A stretch of 64,000 nucleotides of DNA from Chryseobacterium arthrosphaerae (GCF_001684965.1 NZ_MAYG01000001.1:2790001-2854000), one strand, 5' to 3'. Positions 26,383 to 39,225 are shown, counted from the first letter of the stretch. Numbers and translations are program-made. Notes: a model not told the origin generated them from the letters alone.

Positions 26383-26410
26383 GAAGCTGGAAGAGGGATG
26401 CTGGAGGCTG
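26383..26410. repeat. Degenerate GGAAGCTGG-type dispersed repeat
   Basis: GAAGCTGGAAGAGGGATGCTGGAGGCTG is a run of imperfect GGAAGCTGGAAG-like units. Related stretches occur at 47889-47910, 47986-48003 (reverse orientation) and 56182-56221 (reverse). The rest of the 365-base gap between der and the tRNA is AT-rich and holds nothing else I can name beyond the der promoter. Confidence 0.5.
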
Positions 26411-26612
26411 CTATTCTGCCGGTAAACTCTCTCTGTACTTTCATTAAAAGGTCCAAATAATCCCTAGTCAGGCTATTTTGTTGTAAAAGCGAATATTTTT
26501 TAAAAAAATTATCTAAAAATAATTCTTTGGATATCAACAGATAAAGCCATCAGATCACTTATTATGTTAATGAATCTTTAATTTATATTTTTATATTTAA
26601 AATAAATTTTCT

Positions 26613-26620
26613 AATTTCGC
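26613..26620 (+). promoter_or_regulatory. Likely -7 box of the tRNA gene
   Basis: TAATTTCG, one base off TAnnTTTG, 12 bases upstream of the tRNA 5' end, as expected for a tRNA transcript with a short leader. Confidence 0.4.
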
Positions 26621-26631
26621 AGCATCAAAAC

Positions 26632-26702
26632 AGACCCATGGTGTAGCGGTAACACTACTGATTTTGGTTCAGTCATCTGGGGTTCGAATCCCTGTGGGTC
26701 TA
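26632..26702 (+). tRNA. tRNA-Gln (anticodon TTG)
   Basis: Folds as a cloverleaf: acceptor arms AGACCCA and TGGGTCT pair over all seven positions; D stem GTGT/ACAC; anticodon stem ACTGA/TCAGT with loop TTTTGGT, so the anticodon is TTG (reads CAA). The T loop is TTCGAAT. The discriminator base is A and CCA is not encoded. Followed at once by a terminator. Confidence 0.96.
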
Positions 26703-26705
26703 CAG

Positions 26706-26733
26706 ACCACTCTTTTTTAAGGGTGGTTTTTTT
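26706..26733 (+). terminator. Terminator of tRNA-Gln
   Basis: Stem ACCACTC / GGGTGGT (one T-G pair) with an eight-base loop and a run of seven T residues, starting four bases after the tRNA. Confidence 0.88.
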
Positions 26734-26739
26734 GTGTAT

Positions 26740-27110
26740 TTAAAATAGATTTATTTAAAGACCAGATGCAAAGCATAAAGTATTTGTTTAATATGGCAGA
26801 TTACTTTAACTACTAAGCTCTTATATTCTATTTATTTGATTCAAGTGATTAAGAAGCATGGCTTTATCTTTTACAGCATCTACTCTAAAAAAATAATCCT
26901 TACGTTGAAAGGTATAAATAATTTCCCCAAAGTTTTGCTCTAACTTTTACAATAGGTTGATTTTTTAGCAGGCCTATCACATACTGTTTTATTTATCAAA
27001 AGTTACTAAAACACATTTCTTCTTTCAAGCACACTCTATAAGACACCAAAGAGTGATAAAAATCATATTAATTACTTTCAAGTAGGGATGTGTAGCACAT
27101 TCTAAAAAAT
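26740..27110. other. Long intergenic stretch with a possible degraded reading frame
   Basis: Between the tRNA and the T9SS gene there are over 400 bases. The minus strand at 26821-26946 stays open for 41 codons (ending in KDKAMLLNHLNQINRI) without a start codon, and a neighbouring frame just upstream is also briefly open, as in a decayed gene. Otherwise AT-rich with no recognised element. Confidence 0.3.
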
Positions 27111-27118
27111 TAATTTTG
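27111..27118 (+). promoter_or_regulatory. -7 box of the T9SS/RHS operon
   Basis: TAATTTTG, an exact TAnnTTTG match, giving a leader of about 32 nt before the start at 27156. No clear TTG at the -33 spacing. Confidence 0.5.
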
Positions 27119-27155
27119 CATTAAATTAATTTAGACTAACTAAAAATAGTACAAA

Positions 27156-28823
27156 ATGAAAAAACTCTATTCCGGTGCATTCGTATTAAGCATGGTTTTA
27201 GCGTCTGCTCAGGAAGTGGTATGGCAGAAAGACATTCAATCCTCTACCCAGGATTTTCTCAGCCAGGTTACCACCACCATTGATCAGCAATACCTTATCA
27301 CGGGAAGCTCTATCCAGTCCAAAAGCCAGTCACCAGAAGCTAACAGCCAAAAGCAGAATAATGGTTACGATTTCCATCTTGTAAAACTCAACCAGCAGGG
27401 AGATCAGGTCTGGGAAAAATATTTCTCGGGGCAGAATCATGACTATCTGTCAGCCACCGTTACCACCCAGGACGGAGGCTTCCTTCTGGCCGGAACCTCT
27501 TATTCCGGGAAAGGACTCGATAAGAAAGAAGATTCCAGAGGAGGATCAGACATCTGGCTGATCAGGTTGAATGAATTTGGGGATGAACTATGGCAGAAAA
27601 CATTAGGAACTTCCTCAAATGAAGAAGCAAGGTCAGTCATTCAAACCACCGATTCAGGATTCTTTGTTGCCGGCAATGTCCAGAACTCATACAAAGGTTA
27701 CGGTTCCAAAGACGTCTGGATCACAAGATTGGATAAAGACGGAAAAGAACTCACACAGCTTATTTTAGGTGGAAAAGGTCTGGATGAAGTAGAAAAAATG
27801 ATTCCCACGAAAGATGGCGGAGCCTTACTGGGAATTTATTCCAGAAGCTCCGAGTTCCGTGATTCAGGTTCCGGTATCAGAAACCCTGAAAGTAAATCAT
27901 CAACTACAGGTCCTGCCTCCCGCAACCTTTCATCTGCCACCTCTACAGCCATTAGCCAGATGCCAAAAGCCAGCAGCAACTTCGGTGAAGGCGACTACTG
28001 GATCGTAAAACTGGACAAGAGCGGAAAAGTAGAATGGGAAAAGAACTATGGCGGAAAAGGAGATGACCATATCAGAACTTTAGCTTTGACTTCCACAGGT
28101 TATATCATTGGTGGCGAATCCAGATCCGAAAGATCAGGAAATAAAACAGTAGGTACCCAAGAAGGTACTGACTTATGGTTAATCGCCCTAAACGAAAGAG
28201 GTGATGAGCAGTGGCAAAAATCCTACAACTTCAAAAACCGGGATGTATTAATGGGAATGAGTGTGATTACAAAGACCCAGGAATCAAGAACCAAGAGCCA
28301 AGATGTTACAACAGGAATATTGCTGGGTGGCTACACTCAGGCTGAAGGCAGGATAGAAAAAGATGATGAAACCTTCTGGATGCTGTATCTGGATCAGAAT
28401 GGCAATGAGCAGTGGCGAAAACATGTGGCAGGAGAATCAAGACAGAGAGAAGAAAGACTTTCAGATTTGAAACTGAACCGGGATGGTTCTATAATCCTGG
28501 CCGGGACCAGTGCCCAAGAACTGGGGAAAGAAAACTGGAAGATTGTGAAGCTGGGAGACAAGCAGGTCAGCCAATTGATCGAAAAACAGGATATCAAGAT
28601 TTATCCGAACCCCGTATCTGATTATGCTTATGTAGAAATCGGCTTTGATTTCAAAGAAGCTGAAATTCTGTTGTATGATATGAGCGGAAGGCAGCTTCAG
28701 AGTCTGAAGACAAAGAATAATGTGACCAAGATTAATACACAAGCTTTGGTACAGGGCGCTTATCTGGTGACTATCAAAACGGATAATAATAAAACAGCGA
28801 ATTCAAAACTAATAAAGAAATAA
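27156..28823 (+). CDS. T9SS-exported beta-propeller-like protein
   Basis: A signal peptide (MKKLYSGAFVLSMVLASAQ) is followed by repeats of about 50-60 residues of the form W-x-K-x-(L/Y)-GG...D...T-x-DGG(F/Y)...AG, probably forming a beta-propeller. The last 75 residues (IYPNPVSDYAYVEI to SKLIKK) are a T9SS type A sorting domain, so the mature protein should reach the cell surface. Ser/Thr/Gln-rich inserts break the repeats near residues 52-66, 229-268 and 372-385 and look like in-frame repeat DNA. First gene of a four-gene unit, four bases before the next. Confidence 0.85.
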   Translation: MKKLYSGAFVLSMVLASAQEVVWQKDIQSSTQDFLSQVTTTIDQQYLITGSSIQSKSQSPEANSQKQNNGYDFHLVKLNQQGDQVWEKYFSGQNHDYLSATVTTQDGGFLLAGTSYSGKGLDKKEDSRGGSDIWLIRLNEFGDELWQKTLGTSSNEEARSVIQTTDSGFFVAGNVQNSYKGYGSKDVWITRLDKDGKELTQLILGGKGLDEVEKMIPTKDGGALLGIYSRSSEFRDSGSGIRNPESKSSTTGPASRNLSSATSTAISQMPKASSNFGEGDYWIVKLDKSGKVEWEKNYGGKGDDHIRTLALTSTGYIIGGESRSERSGNKTVGTQEGTDLWLIALNERGDEQWQKSYNFKNRDVLMGMSVITKTQESRTKSQDVTTGILLGGYTQAEGRIEKDDETFWMLYLDQNGNEQWRKHVAGESRQREERLSDLKLNRDGSIILAGTSAQELGKENWKIVKLGDKQVSQLIEKQDIKIYPNPVSDYAYVEIGFDFKEAEILLYDMSGRQLQSLKTKNNVTKINTQALVQGAYLVTIKTDNNKTANSKLIKK

Positions 28824-28827
28824 AACT

Positions 28828-31800
28828 ATGAGTATCAAAAAAATAGGCTGGGCAGTCATTCTTCTTTCAGCCGGCTTATCAGCACAAATATCAGGTCCCT
28901 TTGCCAATAATACAATGTTTCTTTCTCCGGAAGTAAGTGCATTTCAAAAATATAATTTACACGATATTAATCTTTATACAGGGAAAATAAATCTTACCAT
29001 CCCAATCTATGAGATAAAAACCGGGAATATTTCTATCCCGGTAGCAATTTCTTATAATTCAGGGGGAATCAAGATAGACGATATTGCATCCAATGTAGGG
29101 CTTGGCTGGAGTCTGAGTGCAGGTGGCAGTACCATACGAACCATCAAGGATATGGAAGATAATAATATCATTAATTCTATGGGAAACGGGGGAAGAGTAA
29201 TAGCAGAGCTGGGATATTTAGCTTCACCTACTGACGTTCTTCCTCCTAATTCTACCCAAAATGAGATCTACACAAGTTCAGCAAAAATAGATGCATCTCC
29301 GGATTTATTTACTGCTATTGCCCCGGGGATTAGTGCCAAATTTTACCTCTCCAATCTGAACCGAGGTAATCCTCATGATTTTGAAAATAATGTAAGTACA
29401 TACCATATCAACTTTATTGATGGAAGCGCAGCAAAAGGGAACACTGTAACCAAAAAACGCTTGACAAATATTCTACCTGCCAATGGTTTTACCAAAAGCG
29501 AAGTACTCGGGATTTTTGAAAATACACAACTTCCCTGGGGAACTTTCCCTATGGATTATGAAAAATTTGAATTAACCAATGCACAAGGTACAAAATACAC
29601 ATTTGATTCACCGGACGTGTATGAAACGGTTCCCAGTTATATTTCTTCATCTGACCTTGTAAGAATGACTGAGGGACCTGACGGGATCAGTCTTATTAAA
29701 AAAAACTTTGCTCTTGTAAAAGCAAAGGCTATGGGGCAGTACAAAGAAAGGGTAAGTGCCTGGAATTTAACTAAAATTGAAGATCCTACTTCAAACAGAA
29801 ATGTTCTTTTCACCTATCAGAAATATAACAAACCTGACATTATGAAAATGAGAACAAGTGTCAATACTGTTCTTATGGATGATGCTCCTCCATTTGGCGG
29901 CTCAAGTTCAAGTACATCTCAGCTTTGTGGTTATGGTTTTGTTCAGAATTATTTGGTTCCGCGGGATGGAATCGTTTTACCGGATGAGTGTTTGGTAAAA
30001 AATTCTTTTATGTATTCCAAATATCCTCAGACCAACAGGATTGAACAGATACAATGGGACAACGGAAGTGTAAAATTTCATTATGACCTGAATAGACAGG
30101 ATGCAGTGAATGAAAAAGCACTTACTAAAATCGAAGTTATTGTAAATAATAAACTCATCAATACTTATATTTTCAATTACTCTTACTTTACATCCAAAGA
30201 AAATTGCGATGGCTGGGAATGTAAAAGGCTGAAACTGGATAATATTGACATCATGGGAGCTGAAGAAACCCAGGCAAAAAGATATTACACATTTGAGTAT
30301 GATTATACACATCCACTTCCTAAAGTCAATTCATTACAACAGGATTTTTTAGGATATTACAATAATCATGGTGTTGAGCTTCCGCCAATTGACATGCATA
30401 TCCATCCACAAATACAAAAAAGTCCGACCCTGTATTTTGAGAGAGGTAAGCAAGAGTATTCAATAACTCCATTTTCCGGAGGGCAAACCATTCCCGGGGA
30501 TTATTCTTTAGAAGCCAATGAATATTCACTGACGGGATTATTAAAAAAAGTCATTAACCCGCTGGGTGGATTTACTGAATTCGAATATGAAAATCATGAT
30601 TTCAAACATTCAATCCTTGGGAAACAGAAAGCAGGAGGTGCGAGAATCAAGACTCAGATTATCAATGACGGGATAAAAGAGCGTCATATTTATTATGAAT
30701 ATAAAGATAAATATGGAAATTCTTCAGGAAATCTGGCCGGAATGCCTGTCTATGGATTTCCAATAGGCTATGATCCCGGCAAGGGACTATTTAATCCTAA
30801 TACCTCATTCGCTGTATATTCCAGCAGCAAGGGAAATATAGAACTAACTGACAATTCTTATATAGGATATACCAGAGTAGTTGTGAAAGAGGAAGGAAAA
30901 GGATTCAAAGAAAATATATTTTCTTACCATGAGTATGAAAAACCAGTCAGAACAAATGGAAATCCTGGAGACCGTTGTGGAACTTACCTGCACAACAGCA
31001 GTGCATTTGGAAATATCAATCCAATCAACCGGGATATTCTGAACGGTAAAATTCTTGAAGAAAAGACATTCAACGAGGAAGGAAATCTGATTAAAGAGTC
31101 TTTATATAACTATAAAAATGATATTTTCCAGGAAATCACAATTCCTTTTCAAAATAACATCTTTCACCCTGTAGGAGGACCAGCTATCTTTGACAACTCC
31201 TTTGAGCCAAGACTTTCCAGTACTACAACTTTTAAATATAACAATAAGCTAAGAATAGAGAGAAATGTATTGGTTGAAAGAGTAGATAAAGAATATTTCG
31301 GAAATACTGTTTTAGAAACAAAAAACAATATTACCTATGATGACATCTTCCCGTTTATTAAAAAAAACAAGGTAACCTATTCAGATACAAGCTCTAAGGA
31401 GACCATACACACTTATCCTTTCGAAGTAAATAATCAACTGTTGATCAAAGCCAATATGCTAAGCACGCCATTAATAACAGTGAATTACCTGAATAAAAAT
31501 GGTGTGACGAAAAAGATTTCACACAAGGAAAATATTTTTAATAAAAATGCCGGTACGTCTAATTTAATTTTACCTACAAGTACCACCAGTTACAATTTAG
31601 ACAATCTGCCACGTACAGATATCAGTTATGACAAGTATGATGATAAAGGTAATCTATTACAGTACACCACAGCCGATAACATTTCATCTGTTATCATATG
31701 GGGTTACAAACAATCTTTACCTCTGGTCAAAATAGATGGAGCAACTTATCAACAGGTGATGCAGAAGTTCGGACTTGATGCCGGCAGCAATCAGTCATAC

Positions 31801-32643
31801 CTTGATCTTGATATCGTTAAAAAATCCGATCTGGATGTAGATGTTTCTTCAGAAGAAAATTTAAAAACTGCGCTTAAAAACTTCCGTACAGTATTAAAAC
31901 AGCCCGACAGCCAGATAGCTACCTATACTCATAATCCTGGAATTGGTATTACCAGCATTTCCAAACAAAATAATATGGAGGAAAAGTATAAGTATACTAA
32001 AGACAATAAGCTATGGCAGATCATTGGTAATGATGAAAAACTGCAAAAAGAGTTTGAATATAACAGTACTCCTCAGCGTCCACAGACGATTTTTTACAAC
32101 AGAAAGCAGGAAAAAAATTTCACAAGAAATAATTGTCCGGTTGGATATTATCCGGGAGATTACAATTATATAGTTCCTGCAAGAAGCTTTTCCTCTTCTA
32201 TCAGTTTAGCACATGCTAATCAACTCGCCTTAAACGACATACAGTCTAACGGGCAGAATAAAGCCAATATGATAGCTACCTGCCAGTTGATGGCTTGTTC
32301 ATTTGAACCCAACAGCAGCTTCCATCAGGTCAGCGCATTGGTTCAAAAGGTGTCAGATACTAAGGTAAAAGCAAGAATTACCATCCCTGTTGCGGCTAAT
32401 AGCGGTCTCACCTGGCAGCACGGACAAGAGAGCCTGGGGCAGATTGTAGGAAAAATCGGAGGCTCTTGTAAGCTCTTGACAATGTCAAATGTTCTGGGTG
32501 TAAGTGAAAATGGAAGATTCTGGGCCGTTGTGCTAGCAAAAAACGGATCCGTTTTTATCAATCTAAAGAGTGGCACTGTCAATCCTTCTGATATCATCAA
32601 TTTGGATTTTCAATATGATATTAACGATCAAAACGCACTTTAA
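28828..32643 (+). CDS. Large SpvB/RHS-related exported protein with DUF5977-like tail
   Basis: A 1271-residue protein with a signal peptide (MSIKKIGWAVILLSAGLSAQ). The N-terminal ISYNSGGIKIDDIASNVGLG and the following SLSAGGSTIRT match the SpvB/Tc-toxin-like start of RHS-associated proteins. The long middle part is beta-rich with spaced Tyr-Asp type strands, but no RHS core is seen. Near residues 1105-1155 (ARSFSSSISLAHANQLALND, GQNKANMIATC) it resembles DUF5977. No T9SS sorting domain is visible. It probably acts with the downstream RHS protein, as the paired genes suggest. Confidence 0.78.
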   Translation: MSIKKIGWAVILLSAGLSAQISGPFANNTMFLSPEVSAFQKYNLHDINLYTGKINLTIPIYEIKTGNISIPVAISYNSGGIKIDDIASNVGLGWSLSAGGSTIRTIKDMEDNNIINSMGNGGRVIAELGYLASPTDVLPPNSTQNEIYTSSAKIDASPDLFTAIAPGISAKFYLSNLNRGNPHDFENNVSTYHINFIDGSAAKGNTVTKKRLTNILPANGFTKSEVLGIFENTQLPWGTFPMDYEKFELTNAQGTKYTFDSPDVYETVPSYISSSDLVRMTEGPDGISLIKKNFALVKAKAMGQYKERVSAWNLTKIEDPTSNRNVLFTYQKYNKPDIMKMRTSVNTVLMDDAPPFGGSSSSTSQLCGYGFVQNYLVPRDGIVLPDECLVKNSFMYSKYPQTNRIEQIQWDNGSVKFHYDLNRQDAVNEKALTKIEVIVNNKLINTYIFNYSYFTSKENCDGWECKRLKLDNIDIMGAEETQAKRYYTFEYDYTHPLPKVNSLQQDFLGYYNNHGVELPPIDMHIHPQIQKSPTLYFERGKQEYSITPFSGGQTIPGDYSLEANEYSLTGLLKKVINPLGGFTEFEYENHDFKHSILGKQKAGGARIKTQIINDGIKERHIYYEYKDKYGNSSGNLAGMPVYGFPIGYDPGKGLFNPNTSFAVYSSSKGNIELTDNSYIGYTRVVVKEEGKGFKENIFSYHEYEKPVRTNGNPGDRCGTYLHNSSAFGNINPINRDILNGKILEEKTFNEEGNLIKESLYNYKNDIFQEITIPFQNNIFHPVGGPAIFDNSFEPRLSSTTTFKYNNKLRIERNVLVERVDKEYFGNTVLETKNNITYDDIFPFIKKNKVTYSDTSSKETIHTYPFEVNNQLLIKANMLSTPLITVNYLNKNGVTKKISHKENIFNKNAGTSNLILPTSTTSYNLDNLPRTDISYDKYDDKGNLLQYTTADNISSVIIWGYKQSLPLVKIDGATYQQVMQKFGLDAGSNQSYLDLDIVKKSDLDVDVSSEENLKTALKNFRTVLKQPDSQIATYTHNPGIGITSISKQNNMEEKYKYTKDNKLWQIIGNDEKLQKEFEYNSTPQRPQTIFYNRKQEKNFTRNNCPVGYYPGDYNYIVPARSFSSSISLAHANQLALNDIQSNGQNKANMIATCQLMACSFEPNSSFHQVSALVQKVSDTKVKARITIPVAANSGLTWQHGQESLGQIVGKIGGSCKLLTMSNVLGVSENGRFWAVVLAKNGSVFINLKSGTVNPSDIINLDFQYDINDQNAL

Positions 32644-32678
32644 AAACTAATCGCATCAATTACCTCAACTAAAGGAAC

Positions 32679-35600
32679 ATGAAAAAAATTATCATCCCTA
32701 TCAGTGCCTTGTTTATAACAGGTACTATACATGCACAGCTTACACAGGGAGAAAACTATATTAAAACAAAAACATATCTGGATTATAATACCGGCGGACA
32801 GGCTACTAAAACAGCAGAAACAGTTCAATATTTTGATGGACTGGGAAGACCCAAGCAAACGGTTGGAATAAAAGCTTCCCCATCAGGAAAAGATGTTGTC
32901 ACCCCTATTGAGTATGATGAATTCGGGAGACAGGTAAAAGATTACCTTCCTATTCCTCAGGGAGGAACTTTAAACGGGGGCATTATTCCGAATCCTCAGG
33001 CTAATGCTTCATCCGTATATGGAGCAGAAAAGATCTATTCAGAAAAAATACTGGAAAACTCGCCTTTAGACAGAATGCAGCAACAGATTCAGGTGGGAAA
33101 TGACTGGAGCAACAAACCGATGAAGTTTGAGTATGCAGCCATAACAGATAATGATAAAGTAAGAAAGTTTAAAACAGTTACCAGCTGGGAAAACGGAGCC
33201 AGCCTATCAGTACTTTCAGAAAATGGGATATACTCAGATAATCAATTGTATAAAAATACAATTACTGACGAGGATGGAAATAAAACTATTGAATTCAAAA
33301 ACGGCCTAGGACAGATTGTTTTGGTAAGAAAAACCCTATCCTCTGAATATGCTGATACCTACTATATTTACAATGAATATAACCAGCTTACGTTTGTTAT
33401 TCCTCCTTTATTATCCAAAATTCAGAATTGGAGCGCTACAGACCAGGAGCATTTAGCTTATGAATATCGCTATGATTCCCTTAACCGTTTAGTAGAAAAA
33501 AAACTTCCGGGAAAAGGATGGGAACACATGGTGTATGATAAGGCAGACCGATTGATATTTACTCAGGATGCTGTAATGCGCCCAACAGGTAAATGGCTTT
33601 TCACAAAGTATGATAAGTTTGGCAGAGCTATTATAACAGGACTCGTTCCGGGTGGAAGCAGAGCCGAAATGCAAAATATGATTGGAAACATTATCATAAC
33701 AGAAAGCAGGGATGCAACGGGGTTTAGTAAAAATGGAATGCAGATTCAATATTCCAATAATTATTTTCCGCATTTTGAAAAGATAATGACAGTGAGCTAT
33801 TATGATACTTACCCGAATTATGACTTTAACCCGACATTTCCAACAAGTATTTTTGGCAAACCCGTTTTAAAAGATAATATTTTAACAAACGAAAAAAATA
33901 CTCAGGGATTTCCTGTAATGGATCTTGTCAAGAATATTGAAAATGATAGCTGGTCTAAAAAATATACATATTATGATGAAAAAGGAAGAATAATCAGCAC
34001 TCATTCCATCAATCATTTGGGAGGATATACCCAATCCAGCTATGAGCTTGACTTTGCAGGAACAGTTAAGCAAAGTCTGATAAAACATACCAGACTGAAG
34101 ACTGGTCCTGAAAATACAATCAGAGAAGTATTTACCTATGATCATCAGAACAGGGTTCTTACGCACACCCATCAGCTAAATAATAGTGCCATTGAGTATC
34201 TTTCCCAGAATAAATACAATGAGCTTTCTCAATTAGAAAGTAAAAAAATAGGAGGAGCGAGTACAGATAGTCCTCTTCAACAGATAGATTACAAATACAA
34301 TATCAGAGGTTGGATGACTCACATTAATGATCCGGCTAATCTCAATGGAAAGCTTTTTGGATATAGTATTAAATATCAGAATCCGGAATTTTCTACTTCA
34401 GGCTCTGCAAAGTTTAATGGTAATATTACAGAAATCGACTGGAAAACTGCTAATGACGGAATATTTAAAAGATACAATTATGAGTATGACAGTCTGAACA
34501 GACTATTAAAAGGCACCTATTCCGAACCGGGAAGCACACTTGTTCAGAATGGTTATTTCAATGAAGAAATGACCTATGACCTCAATGGGAACATCAGTAC
34601 CTTGAAAAGATATACAAAACCTTCATCCGGAACTACAGCAGAGCTTATAGATAACCTTAAGTATCATTATCAGAATAACAATCTTAGTAATAAACTTGAT
34701 TTGGTGACAGTAGCCAACGGAGCTCCCGATAACCCATCAGGATATTATGCACAGGGAAATAAAATGCTTTATGATGAGAATGGCAGTATTAAAGAAATGA
34801 AAGATAAAGGCAGGGGGAACATTGAGTATAATTTTTTAAATTTACCTAATCTATATGATGGTGAAGGATATGATTATGCCAAATATCTTTATACTGGAAC
34901 AGGAATAAAAGTAAAGAAGACCGAATGGTTTGTTTTTGGTAATAAAACAACTGAAACAGATTATCTGGATGGATTTCAATACATCAATACGGCTTTAAGT
35001 TTTGTTCCTACTTCAGAAGGATATTATGATTTTGAAAAAGGTAAATATGTATATAATTATACAGATCACTTAGGAAATATCAGACTGAGCTATACAAAAA
35101 AAACAGGAAATTCAGGAATTGACATCATAGACGAGAATAATTATTACCCGTTAGGATATAAATACCATGGATATAATAATGTGAGTGACTATTCTTCCTA
35201 CCGGTACGAGTACAATGGTAAAGAATATCAAAATTATGCAGCAGCATATGATTACGGAGCCAGATTTTATATGCCTGACTTAGGAAGATGGGGTGTTGTA
35301 GATCCACTAGCTGAAAAGATGAGAAGACATAGCCCTTATAACTATGCATTTAATAACCCTATAAATTTTATTGACCCTGACGGTAGAGAAGGTTTAGGCT
35401 GGGGTCTGAAAGACAATGTCTGGAGCTGGGATGCCAATTTAACGGCTCAAAACTATCAACAGGAGGGGTTTACAGAATTTAAAGAAGACGGAAGCGTAAT
35501 TGATAATACTCCTATACAGGGACAGGAAGCAGGAAATACAGGCCAAACTTATTTGGGATTCAATGGCCAGGCATCTTATATGCCGGCTGACAGTAATGGA

Positions 35601-36161
35601 TCGGCAGGACTTTTAGGATTATCAAACTGGTTTAGAGATGCTATTTCAGGAACAACATCTGCTATGGCTTCACAATTAGCAGGAGGATGGGACAGTAATT
35701 TTACGAGAAGTTTTACGGGCGATTTCCTGAATGTTGGGGTTGGTTTTTCAGGTATTGCTTTTGGAGGTGCAGGAACTAGCTGGGAATTAAACTGGGTATT
35801 GCATGGACCAGAAGCGAGCTTCTATCCAGCTATCACAACAACAACCTCAGTAGGAGGTGGTTATAATGTTGATGCAACATTTAATGTTGGTAATGTTAAT
35901 TATACAGGGCCAGCCTCTGAAATTACAAGAAGTATGCTCGTAACAAATACTGCAAAAGGAGATATCCCTACAGCCTGGGGATCCGCTTCCCTATCAGCTG
36001 GTGGAAATATTGGAGTAACAGGAGCGGTAACTAAAATGAGTGATGGTAATTATTTAATTGGCGGTCAGGTGAATGTTGGCTTAGGACTTCCATTAGGTCC
36101 TGTTCCTTTTAATGGCTCCGGTGGTGTTTCAAATACTTACTTAATACATGATTTTAAATAA
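32679..36161 (+). CDS. DUF6443/RHS-core protein with unrecognised C-terminal domain
   Basis: A 1160-residue protein with a signal peptide ([20 protein letters not shown]), an N-terminal DUF6443-like block ([34 protein letters not shown]), many YD-type repeats, and the RHS-associated core: [14 protein letters not shown] near 788, then [19 protein letters not shown] and [18 protein letters not shown] near 862-904. Beyond the core about 255 residues form a Gly- and Ser-rich region that I cannot assign, the position where polymorphic toxins carry their effector domain. A small membrane protein follows six bases downstream. Toxin role is inference from architecture. Confidence 0.85.
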   Translation: MKKIIIPISALFITGTIHAQLTQGENYIKTKTYLDYNTGGQATKTAETVQYFDGLGRPKQTVGIKASPSGKDVVTPIEYDEFGRQVKDYLPIPQGGTLNGGIIPNPQANASSVYGAEKIYSEKILENSPLDRMQQQIQVGNDWSNKPMKFEYAAITDNDKVRKFKTVTSWENGASLSVLSENGIYSDNQLYKNTITDEDGNKTIEFKNGLGQIVLVRKTLSSEYADTYYIYNEYNQLTFVIPPLLSKIQNWSATDQEHLAYEYRYDSLNRLVEKKLPGKGWEHMVYDKADRLIFTQDAVMRPTGKWLFTKYDKFGRAIITGLVPGGSRAEMQNMIGNIIITESRDATGFSKNGMQIQYSNNYFPHFEKIMTVSYYDTYPNYDFNPTFPTSIFGKPVLKDNILTNEKNTQGFPVMDLVKNIENDSWSKKYTYYDEKGRIISTHSINHLGGYTQSSYELDFAGTVKQSLIKHTRLKTGPENTIREVFTYDHQNRVLTHTHQLNNSAIEYLSQNKYNELSQLESKKIGGASTDSPLQQIDYKYNIRGWMTHINDPANLNGKLFGYSIKYQNPEFSTSGSAKFNGNITEIDWKTANDGIFKRYNYEYDSLNRLLKGTYSEPGSTLVQNGYFNEEMTYDLNGNISTLKRYTKPSSGTTAELIDNLKYHYQNNNLSNKLDLVTVANGAPDNPSGYYAQGNKMLYDENGSIKEMKDKGRGNIEYNFLNLPNLYDGEGYDYAKYLYTGTGIKVKKTEWFVFGNKTTETDYLDGFQYINTALSFVPTSEGYYDFEKGKYVYNYTDHLGNIRLSYTKKTGNSGIDIIDENNYYPLGYKYHGYNNVSDYSSYRYEYNGKEYQNYAAAYDYGARFYMPDLGRWGVVDPLAEKMRRHSPYNYAFNNPINFIDPDGREGLGWGLKDNVWSWDANLTAQNYQQEGFTEFKEDGSVIDNTPIQGQEAGNTGQTYLGFNGQASYMPADSNGSAGLLGLSNWFRDAISGTTSAMASQLAGGWDSNFTRSFTGDFLNVGVGFSGIAFGGAGTSWELNWVLHGPEASFYPAITTTTSVGGGYNVDATFNVGNVNYTGPASEITRSMLVTNTAKGDIPTAWGSASLSAGGNIGVTGAVTKMSDGNYLIGGQVNVGLGLPLGPVPFNGSGGVSNTYLIHDFK

Positions 36162-36167
36162 AAAATA

Positions 36168-36521
36168 ATGAACAAAAAAATATTAATCTTAGCAGGAATT
36201 GCTATTATAGTAATACTTTATTTTTATTATGGTGGAAATTACATGGAAAATAAGGGAAGGGAATACTATAATCAATTTAATAAAAGTTCAATAAACGGTA
36301 CAATCCTGGATTTAAATGAATATGCCAGAGGAGTAAAGTTACATTTAGATAATGGAGAAGTTATATTTTACCCTATTACAAGTGAACTTAATGAAAACAA
36401 CATTTTCATTGCCACGGCTAAAAAGGGGGATAAAGTTATAAAAAGACCTTTTCAGGATACCATTACTCTAGTAAGACAAAATGGCGTTATGTTAAAATAT
36501 ACTTTTCAAAAGCCTAAATAG
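36168..36521 (+). CDS. Small membrane-anchored protein, candidate immunity protein
   Basis: An unrecognised 117-residue protein with one N-terminal membrane helix (residues 4-22, KILILAGIAIIVILYFYYG) and a lysine-rich beta-type domain outside or inside. It starts six bases after the RHS gene and precedes the terminator, the usual place of an immunity gene for an RHS toxin. Sequence alone gives no function. It might instead be an unrelated small gene. Confidence 0.65.
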   Translation: MNKKILILAGIAIIVILYFYYGGNYMENKGREYYNQFNKSSINGTILDLNEYARGVKLHLDNGEVIFYPITSELNENNIFIATAKKGDKVIKRPFQDTITLVRQNGVMLKYTFQKPK

Positions 36522-36583
36522 TTTGGTTCAGCTTAATACCAGTGCTTACACAAGCATTTACCGTATTTTCAGGTAACTACTTC

Positions 36584-36626
36584 AAACTCCCATATTCTTA
36601 ATTGTAAGAGCATGGGAGTTTTTTTA
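36584..36626 (+). terminator. Terminator of the RHS operon
   Basis: Ten-base stem AAACTCCCAT / ATGGGAGTTT, with further pairing in the loop (TCTTA against TAAGA), followed by seven T residues. It closes the unit that starts at 27156. Confidence 0.85.
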
Positions 36627-36836
36627 AGTTTTAATTAAACAAATCTAATCGCAGCAAATACCAATAAATATACCTGCGTACTTTACTCCAATTCATATTT
36701 TTATTCCTGAAAAACAGAATCATCATGAATACGGAAAACCTCATAATTAAGACTTACGGGTTATTATTTTGATGAAGATATCATAATTATTTAAAGCTGA
36801 TAATCCCTGATGTCCTTCTGATTTCTCTTCAGAAAC
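36627..36836. other. Intergenic stretch between convergent units
   Basis: The 365-base gap between the RHS unit and katG holds two converging terminators at its ends. The middle is AT-rich without an open frame or repeat. Confidence 0.6.
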
Positions 36837-36864
36837 AAAAAAAGACAGCACCACTGCTGTCTTT
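36837..36864 (-). terminator. Terminator of katG
   Basis: AAAGACAGCA / TGCTGTCTTT with a four-base loop; on the minus strand followed by more T residues. It lies 22 bases past the katG stop codon. Confidence 0.87.
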
Positions 36865-36886
36865 TACTATTTTTAAGATTACTTTA

Positions 36887-39175
<2,289 letters not shown>

Positions 39176-39225
39176 TTATTTTATTATTGATAATACAGTT
39201 TAAATTCTCTGTTGTAAGACTGTGA

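Noticed and set aside
26632..27155. Integration site of a mobile element at tRNA-Gln
   Set aside because: No integrase, no repeat of the tRNA 3' end and no clear boundary were found in the window.
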